Source: Nicotiana tabacum
Taxonomy: Eukaryota > Streptophyta > Magnoliopsida > Solanales > Solanaceae
Length of the DNA stretch: 64,000 nt
Assembly (NCBI RefSeq): GCF_000715075.1
Contig: NC_134103.1
Span: 73,347,519-73,411,518, forward strand
Reading direction: 5' to 3'
Each line of letters opens with the position of its first letter. Within the stretch, counting starts at the first letter, position 1. The notes beneath the pieces were generated by a model, which saw only the letters and a list, made by a program, of their open reading frames with translations, was not told the DNA's origin and made no database searches. This document shows, one piece after another, positions 56,875-64,000 of this stretch. The position numbers and the translations under genes were made by a program.

Positions 56875-57165
56875 TTGCGACACGCAACCCGATCGCACCA
56901 GACAACACAAAATCCTCCCTTATTTCACCGTAACTATATCAACAACAGTAAATAATATATATATGTTGCGGCGCGCAACCGGATCCCACCATATGTCAAT
57001 ATCAGTATCATAATTCACCCTTATTTCACCATTTCAATCCACCCTTATTCCACCTGCTGCGGCGTGCAACCCGATCCCACCGTATAGTACAAATTTACCC
57101 TTATTCCATCACATCAATCCACCCTCATTACACCTGCTGCGACGTGCAGCTCGATCCCACCAGAT
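56875..57165 (-). repeat. Four-copy tandem repeat in the LTR of C
   Basis: Units about 80-95 bp apart, each with GGTGGGATCGGGTTGC and a hairpin-forming GCACGCCGCAGCAGG or variant, separated by AT-rich spacers with CACCCTTATTTCACC. The core is shared with the internal repeat at 24178-24345. Confidence 0.8.
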
Positions 57166-58147
57166 TAGTACCATGTACTCAATGCACAGTCAAATCAACA
57201 ATTCAGACCACTATAACCTTTACGATCAACAAATACCAAACTGAACCAAATGGAAACCTAGTACAATATAGAAATTCTACATGAGTAGTACTACACAACG
57301 AGACCTATCCAGTAATTGACAATTAGAAGGTGCAAGTAAGTCAATTTAAGCAAATAGCAGGAAATCATGAAACTATGGAAGAACTAACGTCGTGAACATG
57401 AGAAGATTTTGAATAACAAGTAGCAATTAAGCATAGAAGGCATTTAGAGCATATAACAATTAAGACAGGAAAAGAAATAATTAAGGAAAATGGTAAATCA
57501 GGGAAAACAGATAATTCGGCGGCGTATAAGCACTCGTCACCTCGCATATACGCCGCTCACATGGGAATCACATAGCACATAGTTCGAGGGTTCCTAATTC
57601 CCTCAAGTCAAGGTTAGACACCACACTTACCTCGCTCCAAAGACCACGCAAAGCTCAACCATAACTTTGCCTTTCAAACCAGCCTCCGAACTAATAATAT
57701 CTAGCAAATTACCAACCAAACGATTCAAAATAAGCCTTAGGAATCAACCACGATTGCAAAAGATTCAATTTAGGTCATTATTGGAAAAAGTCAAAAAAGG
57801 TCAACACCCGGGCCCATTAGGTCCAATCCCAATGTTTGGACCAAAACCCGATTACCCATTCACCCCGAGCCAGGTTATGTAATTTATTTTGGAATCGGAC
57901 CTCAATTTGAGGTCTAAATCCCTAATTTCTACCCAAAAACCCCCCAATTACACCATGGAAACCTTAGATTTTAGGTTGAAACTTTAGGAAAAGTAGTGAA
58001 AGATTGAAAGAAACTAGTTTAGAATCACTTGCCAACATTTTGGAGAAGAAAAGTACTTTGGAAAATCGCCTCTAGGGTTCTTGAGTTTCAATATTTGAAG
58101 AATGAACCAAAAATATCATCTAACTTAAGTTTTACACAGCTGCAGAT

Positions 58148-58385
58148 GTCGCAAATGAGACCAGGGGTTCGCAATTGCGAACCCCGCAAATGCGAAGCTC
58201 CTCCATCTGTGCTGCCTTCGCAAATACAAACAGGATGTTCGCAAATGCAGACTGTGAGGATCACAAATGCGACCCAAAACTTCGCAAATGCGAAGGTCCA
58301 CCCCCAGCCCACTGCTCGCAAATGCGATGGTCTCTTCGCAAATGCGAGGCTCGCATTTGCGAGCCAGACCTCGCAAATGCGAAGT
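58148..58385 (-). repeat. GCG/CGC palindrome island in the LTR of C
   Basis: About a dozen TTCGCAAATGCGAA-type units (GTCGCAAATGCGAG, CTCGCATTTGCGAGC and the like), most of them good palindromes. Confidence 0.9.
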
Positions 58386-59093
58386 CTGCAGATCTGATAC
58401 ACTAGCTATGATTTTCTAAGTTCAAACCACTCTATAGCCTATCCGTAACTCACCCGAGCCCTCGAGGCTCCAAAGTAAACATGGACACAAGTCGTAAAAC
58501 ATCATACGAACTCGCTCGCGCGATTAAATCACCAAAATAGCACCTAAAACTACGAATCAGATACCAAATCAAAGAAAACTTTAAAACTTCTATTGTCACA
58601 ACCGGACATCCGAATCACATCAAACCAACTGCGTTTCTTACCAAATTTTACAGACAAGTCATAAATATGGTATTGGACCTATACCGGGTTCCAGGACCAA
58701 AATACGGACCCGTTATCAAAGAAGTCAACTATGGGTCAAACATTTCAAATTCATTAAGCCTTTAGCTTTCAAATTTCAACAAAGTCCGATATCTCGGGCT
58801 AGGGACTTCCGAATTCAATTCTGGGCATACACCCAAGTCCCAAATCATGATACGGACCCACCAGGATCGTTAAATCATGAATCCGGGTCTGTTTGCTCAA
58901 GGCGTTGACCAAAGTCAACTCAAATGATTTTCAAAGCAAAATTTTATATTTTTCATTGTTTTTAACATAAAGGTTTTCTGAAAACATGCCCGGACTTCTA
59001 ATGCAAATCGAGGAGGGTAAAAAATAAAATGTTTAAAGCTTCGGATCACAGAATTAGGTTTTAAAACATAAGATGACCTATCAGGTCATCACA

Positions 59094-59103
59094 TTCTTCA
59101 CCT
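59094..59103 (-). other. Polypurine tract of chromovirus C
   Basis: GAGGTGAAGAA on the minus strand directly before TGTGATGACC. It is weaker in G than the other tracts in the window. Confidence 0.65.
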
Positions 59104-61411
59104 CTAAAGAAACCGTTTGTCCTCCAACGGGCATAGAAAAGTACCTGAATTGGTGAAAAGGTGGGGATATCTACTCCGTATGTCCGACTCGGACTCCGAA
59201 GTAGCTTCCTCGATGGGCTGACCTCTCCACTGCACTCGGACTGAAAGATAACTCTTCGATGTCAACTGAAGAACCTGTCAGGCTAGAACAGCCACCGGCT
59301 CCTCCTCATAAGTCAAATAATTGTCCAACTGGACAGAGGTGAAATCTAACACATGGGACGGATCGTCGTGATACATCCGAAGCATAGACAGATGGAACAT
59401 CGGATGAACTGATGATAACCCTGGTGGCAACGCAAGCCTGTAAGCCACCTCTCCCACTCTCTCCAGAATCTCAAAGGGCCCAATATACCTAGGGCTCAAC
59501 TTGCCCTTCTTTCTGAACCTCATTACACCCTTCGTGGGTGACACACGGAGCAATACTTTCTCCCCAACCATGTATGCAACATCACGAACTCTATGGTCGG
59601 CATAACTCTTCTGTCTGGATTGAGCTGTGCGAAGTCTATCCTGAATAATCTTGACCTTATCCAAGGCATCCTGCACCAAATCTGTACCCAATAATCGAGC
59701 CTCCCCCGTCTCAAACTACCCAACCGGCTATCGACACCGTCTACCATATAATGCCTCATAGGGAGCCATCTGAATGCTCGACTGGTAGCTATTTTTGTAG
59801 GCAAACTCCACGAGCGGCAAGAACTGATCCCAAGAACCTCCGAAGTCTATAACACAAGCGCGAAGCATATCCTCCAATACCTGAATAGTGTGCTCGGACT
59901 GCCCGTCCATTTGAGGATGAAATGATGTGCTCAACTCAACCTATGTGCCCAATTCACATTGTAATGCCTGCCAGAAGTGCAATGTGAATTGCGTACCTCG
60001 ATCAGAAATGATAGACACGGGCACACCGTGAAGACGGACGATCTCGCAGATGTAGATCTCTACCAACCGCTCTAAAGAATATGTAACTACCACCGGAATG
60101 AAATGCACTGATTTGGTCAGCCTATCCATAATAACCCAAACTGCATCGAACTTCCTCTAAGTCCGTGGGAGTCCGACAACAAAATACATAGTGATACGCT
60201 CCCACTTCCACTCAGGAATCTCTATCTTCTGAAGCAAACCACCAGGTCTCTGATGCTCATACTTTACTTGCTGACAATTTAGACACCAAGCTACATAAGC
60301 AACTATATCCTTCTTCATCCTCCTCCACCAATAATGTTGCCGCAAGTCCTGATACATCTTGGCGGCGCCCGGATGAATAGAATATCGGGAACTGTGGGCC
60401 TCCTCAAGAATCAACTCATAAAGTCCATCCACATTAGGCACACAAACACGATCATGCATCCTCAAAACTCTATCATCTCCAATAGTAACCTGCTTGGCAC
60501 CACCGTGCTACACTGTGTCCCTAAGGATCGTCATACTACCAATATCTGATACGCTCAAACAAATAAGACCGAGCGACTGTACAAGCTAGAACACGACTGG
60601 GCTCTGAAATATCAAACCTCATAAACTGGTTGGCTAGAGTCTGAACATTTGATGCCAGCGACCTTACACCGACCGGAATGAACACAAGGCTGCCCATATT
60701 TGTTGCCTTTCTACTCAAGGCATCGGCCACCATATTGGCCTTTCCGGGATGATACAAGATGGTGATATCATAGTCTTTCAATGGCTCCAACCACCTCCTC
60801 TGCCTCAAATTGAGATCCCTTTGCTTGAACAAATACTGAAGGCTCCGATGATCCGTGAAGACCTCACATGACACGCCGTAAAGATAGTGCCTCCAAATCT
60901 TCAGCGCATGAATAATAGTTGCCAACTCTAAGTCATGGACATGGTAATTCTTCCCGTGAACCTTCAACTTCCGCGATGCATATGCAATCACCCTGTGCTC
61001 CTACATCAATACTGCACTGAGCCCAATACGGGACGCATCACAATATACCGTATAAGATCCTGAACCTGTGGACAACACCAACACCGACGTTGTAGTCAAA
61101 GCTGTCTTGAGCTTTTGAAAGCTCGCCTCACACTCGACTGGCCATATGAACGGGGCACCCTTCAGGGTCAACCTGGTCAACGGGGTTGCTATAGATGAAG
61201 ACCCCTCCACAAACCGACGGTAATAACCCGCCAATCCTAAGAAACTCCTAATCTCCGTGGCTGAAGTGGGTCTAGGCCAGCTCTGAACTGCCTCAATCTT
61301 CTTAGAATCTACTTGAATGCCCTCTACTGATACAACGTGCCCCAAGAAAGAGACTGAATCAAAGCAAAACTCGCACTTTGAAAACTTAGCATACAACTGG
61401 TTGGCTCTCAG
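59104..61411 (-). pseudogene. pol: pol of chromovirus C: RT end, RNase H, integrase, chromodomain
   Basis: From 61411: RT end ([40 protein letters not shown]), RNase H ([15 protein letters not shown], then [20 protein letters not shown], 60992-60536; the catalytic CDAS and the E of LELA are present), integrase zinc finger (IHPGAAKMYQDLRQHYWW ... CLNCQQVK, near 60300), core ([35 protein letters not shown]) and the GPFEILERVGEVAYRLALPP part. A stop (TGA, 59275) precedes a chromodomain-like tail (SVRVQWRGQPIEEATSESES, RSRYPHLF), which ends at 59104. Further stops or shifts near 61000, 60534, 60157, 59941 and 59725. Chromodomains of such integrases can direct insertion to heterochromatin. Confidence 0.9.
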
Positions 61412-61424
61412 TGTAACACCCCGA

Positions 61425-61604
61425 AAAATTTCAAAGTACTTAAGTGTAAGGCCTGATAAAATTTGCAAAGAAAATAATATTTCATGGTGCCAGACTAGGC
61501 TTACGTGTTCCCAGAAAATTTCAAAGTACTTAAGTATAAGACCTGATAAAATTTACAAAGAAAATAATGTTTCATGGTGCCGGACTAGGCTTACGTGTTT
61601 GAGG
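61425..61604 (+). repeat. 90-bp tandem duplication in U3
   Basis: AAAATTTCAAAGTACTTAAG recurs 90 bp later; the two copies share nearly all bases, including GGCTTACGTGTT at their ends. Confidence 0.9.
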
Positions 61605-61681
61605 ATTATAGAAAGCTCGGACTTTTTGGGTTGAACAATGCACAGGAAAGTAAAGGAAAATTTTTGCCAGAAAAGTGTGTT

Positions 61682-61935
61682 TATGCGGTCCATTATGCGA
61701 CCGCATAATCACTCTGCGGGCCGCATAATAGCCGCAGAAGTGAGCAGGAGAGGGATATTCTAGAAGCAGCTATGCGGTCGACTATGCGATCGCATAACTG
61801 TTATGCGGTGCATTATGCGACCGCATAGTGACCGCATACATAGGCAGTCCTTTTGGCTATGTTGTAACCAATTATGCGACCAATATGCGGTCCGGATAAC
61901 CATTATGCGGTTGCATATGCGACCGCAGAACCTGT
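61682..61935 (+). repeat. GCG/CGC palindrome island in solo LTR
   Basis: Repeats of ATGCGACCGCATAA, CTGCGGGCCGCATAATAG and TATGCGGTTGCATATGCG. TATA-like GTTAAATACA lies about 35 bp downstream. Confidence 0.85.
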
Positions 61936-62730
61936 TCCAGAGCTCCATTTTTTGGTTTTTACCGACCCTATTTCGTTAAATACACTATTTGGGTCATTTT
62001 TGAGCTATTATCTGATATTTTAGAGTGAGAGAGGGTGCCCTAGAGTGAGAAGGTGTTCTCCAATAATTGTTCTTCAATTCTTGCCCAAGTTTTGGAAGAT
62101 TGAGAAGGGAAACTCACTAGGTCTTCATCCTAGAGGTAAGATTCTACACCCTAACCCTCAATTTCGAATTTTATGTAGAAATAGATAATAATCAAGATAA
62201 TTTCTGGGCAAGAGGGTTGGTTACTTTACATGCATGTGTTATCAAAGGGTGTAGAAAGATTGTTGAGCTAAAAATGGTAAAGGTTGGGTTGTGGGATGAT
62301 GGAATCCTCCATAAAAGGACCTTGAAACCTTAATGCACATCTAGTGTTTGATAAAATGCTCAAATGAGCTATAACCATGATCATCTTCCTAATTTTGGTC
62401 CAATTTGTTATATTTCTAAAATAGATTGAAGTTGCTAAGAATTTCGAAACATTTAGAGTGTAAGGAATCTCAAGTGAGGTATGTTGGCTAAACTCTTCTT
62501 TAAGAATTGGAATTCCCAATATCCTTGTAAGTTCCGAGATGTTGATTATAAATGGAGTACTCCGATAAGTTTTGTGATGAAGATATATGTTCAATTCGTA
62601 TTTCAAATGCTCTTATCATATTGCATTATAAATTGAGGATGTGTCCCAAACTATGGATTATATATCCACATGTTATAATTTCTAGTCGTAATTTATGTGA
62701 AAGTTATTATGCCAAGTTGTGTAGAGACTG

Positions 62731-63223
62731 TGATTGTGATACACCTACACCCGCATACATTGGGGTGAGGCGGCATGACCGCTTTGTGTGGGGATTTTGG
62801 TATAGAGATTTTGATTGTGATACACCTCCACCCGCATATATATTGGGGTGAGGCGGCATGACCGCTTTGTGTAGGAATTATGGTATTGTGGGACTGCACC
62901 TCCACCCGCTTACATTGGGGTGAGGCGGTACGACCACTTTGTGTATAGTTTTGGTATTATTGTGGCACCACCACCCGCATACATTGGGGTGAGGCGGTAT
63001 AGCCGCTTTGTATAGGTTCTTGGTACTGTGGTTATACATCTACCCGCATACATTAAGGTGAGGCGGCATGGCCACTTGATTAGAGTTGTGGCATTGTACG
63101 TACACCTCCACCTGTATACATCGGGTGAGGCGGCAAGTCCGCTTGATTAGAGTTGTGTCATTGTACGTACACCTCCACCTGCATACATCGGGTGAGGCGG
63201 CGGGGCCACTTTGTGTAAAGATG
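62731..63223 (+). repeat. Minisatellite, seven units
   Basis: Units of 65-81 bp with CACCTCCACCCGCATACAT, GGGTGAGGCGGCATGACCGC and TTTGTGTA. The last three are shorter and closer to one another. Confidence 0.9.
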
Positions 63224-63897
63224 GTTACAGAGGATCTCATCTTGAATCCTATAAATGTTATTGATAGCTTTTAATAAGTTTGCTATGGTTTAAACAGTTA
63301 TCTATATTATTCTATTGCCACACTAGTTCATCATATTCATCTTGTATTTCTGAATTCTTAAATTGGTATTTAGTTTTCATACTAGTACTATTCGATGGTA
63401 CTAACGTCCCCTTTACCGGGGGCATTGTATCTTTAAATGGATGCGGGTGGTTCCACAACAGGAGATATTGATCAGTGATAGCAATACACCTTCTTCCCAG
63501 CTGACTTGGTGAGCCCCACTTAATCCCGGGTCATGTATCTTTTGTTCTTTGTGTATTCTGTTTGAGGTATAGTCGGGGCCTTGTTGCCAGCATCATCATT
63601 GTACTCATCTTTATCTATAGAGGCTCCGTAGACATAGTGTGGGTTGTGTATTGGTGTTGGGAATGACAAACTATGCTATGTTGTGGTTGTATTACTTGTC
63701 CATTTGAGACTTTAAAAATGGTGAAACTTATGGTAAGAAATTGGTAATTGTAGACATGACCACTTTATTGTTTAATTAAGGAAAACATATATTTTCTTTA
63801 TTCATGAATGAGTTTGGGTAGAAGGAATCTAACACGCTTGATCGGTCGGGTTCACTCGGTTGAGCGCCGGTCGCGTTCCTCGGTTTGGGGCGTGACA

Positions 63898-64000
63898 CTC
63901 AGAGTCTGAAGTACAATCCTAAGATGCTGCTCATGCTCCTCTCGACTGCGGAGTAGATCAAGATATCGTCAATAAACACAATCACAAAGGAGTCCAAATA
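63898..64000 (-). pseudogene. pol: RT core of chromovirus C, window edge
   Basis: Minus strand reads FVIVFIDDILIYS, the RT catalytic box with both Asp, then a one-base loss shifts the frame before SREEHEQHLRIVLQTL, which joins the piece at 61411 across the solo LTR. The rest of RT, protease, gag and the 5' LTR lie beyond the window. Confidence 0.9.

Larger units (their letters stand above)
56173..59093 (-). repeat. 3' LTR of chromovirus C
   Basis: Minus strand begins TGTGATGACCTGATAGG and ends GGGTCGTGACT, so the expected terminal CA is mutated. GCG/CGC island at 58385-58148 (core TTCGCAAATGCGAA), GAGGTAAGT at 57633-57625, and a four-copy repeat at 57165-56875 with GATCGGGTTGCACGCCGCAG. No clear TATA box follows the island. 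Confidence 0.85.
61412..63897 (+). repeat. Solo LTR in the RT of chromovirus C
   Basis: Begins TGTAACACCCCGAAAAATTT, ends GGGGCGTGACA. Perfect target duplication CTCAG (61407-61411 and 63898-63902); the RT frame continues across it (IVLQTL, then [12 protein letters not shown]). Modules: 90-bp tandem duplication at the start (61425-61604), GCG/CGC island (61682-61935), GAGGTAAGA (62133-62141), seven-copy minisatellite (62731-63223). Same family as 18336-21529. Confidence 0.95.
56173..64000 (-). mobile_element. Tekay-like chromovirus C (minus, 5' part outside)
   Basis: 3' LTR (59093-56173), polypurine tract, and pol read leftward from the window's right end: RT, RNase H, integrase and a chromodomain-like C-terminus. 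The order RT-RNase H-integrase-chromodomain and the sequence blocks fit the Tekay/Del lineage of Ty3/Gypsy. Inserted in element B. Its RT is split by a younger solo LTR. Confidence 0.9.

Overview
The window looks like intergenic heterochromatin of a plant genome. The mix of elements (Tekay/Del-like and Athila-like Ty3/Gypsy retrotransposons with U3 arrays rich in short GCG/CGC palindromes, Mutator-like elements with a linked Ulp1-like gene, Stowaway- and Tourist-like MITEs, a SolS-like SINE) suggests Solanaceae, most likely Nicotiana; that placement is from recall of element types, not from a search. I see no intact host gene. Nearly all of the roughly 64 kb can be explained as transposable elements, most of them broken by stops and frameshifts, nested in one another.

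Layout. 1-4.7 kb: AT-rich DNA with a run of Stowaway-like MITEs (0.7-2.46 kb), a SINE-like fragment, a PIF/Harbinger-type MITE (2.84-3.28 kb) and one more Stowaway-like MITE (4.23-4.48 kb). 4.8-13 kb: a Mutator-like element (MULE1) with a decayed Ulp1-type cysteine protease gene (5.1-9.27 kb, plus) convergent with a decayed mudrA-type transposase gene (9.84-12.66 kb, minus). 13.8-14.25 kb: a Tourist-like MITE with a G-rich run. 14.3-29.77 kb: a second Mutator-like element (MULE2), split by a 13.6-kb LTR element (14459-28087) that has both LTRs, a primer-binding site and a polypurine tract but no recognisable gag or pol; this in turn carries a solo LTR (18336-21529). 29.77-41.995 kb: Athila-like element A (minus), inserted in MULE2, with 3' LTR, extra ORF (split by a solo LTR, 33125-36336) and pol. 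41.996-56.17 kb: Athila-like element B (plus), inserted in the pol of A, with 5' LTR, PBS, gag, protease, RT, RNase H, integrase, extra ORF and part of its 3' region, which holds another solo LTR (53223-56002). 56.17-64.0 kb: Tekay-like chromovirus C (minus), inserted in B, with 3' LTR and pol; its RT is split by a solo LTR (61412-63897). The right-hand parts of MULE2, A, B and C must lie beyond base 64000.

The nesting gives an order of events: MULE2 first, then A into it, B into A, C into B, and the last solo LTR into C. The most interesting signal is regulatory. Every LTR in the window carries a cluster of short degenerate GCG/CGC palindromes at a fixed offset; in the Athila LTRs it ends at a good TATA box. 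The same array plus TATA box occurs again between pol and the extra ORF in both A and B, which looks like a private internal promoter for that ORF. The Tekay-type LTRs also share a splice-donor-like GAGGTAAG and a family-specific minisatellite at matching positions.
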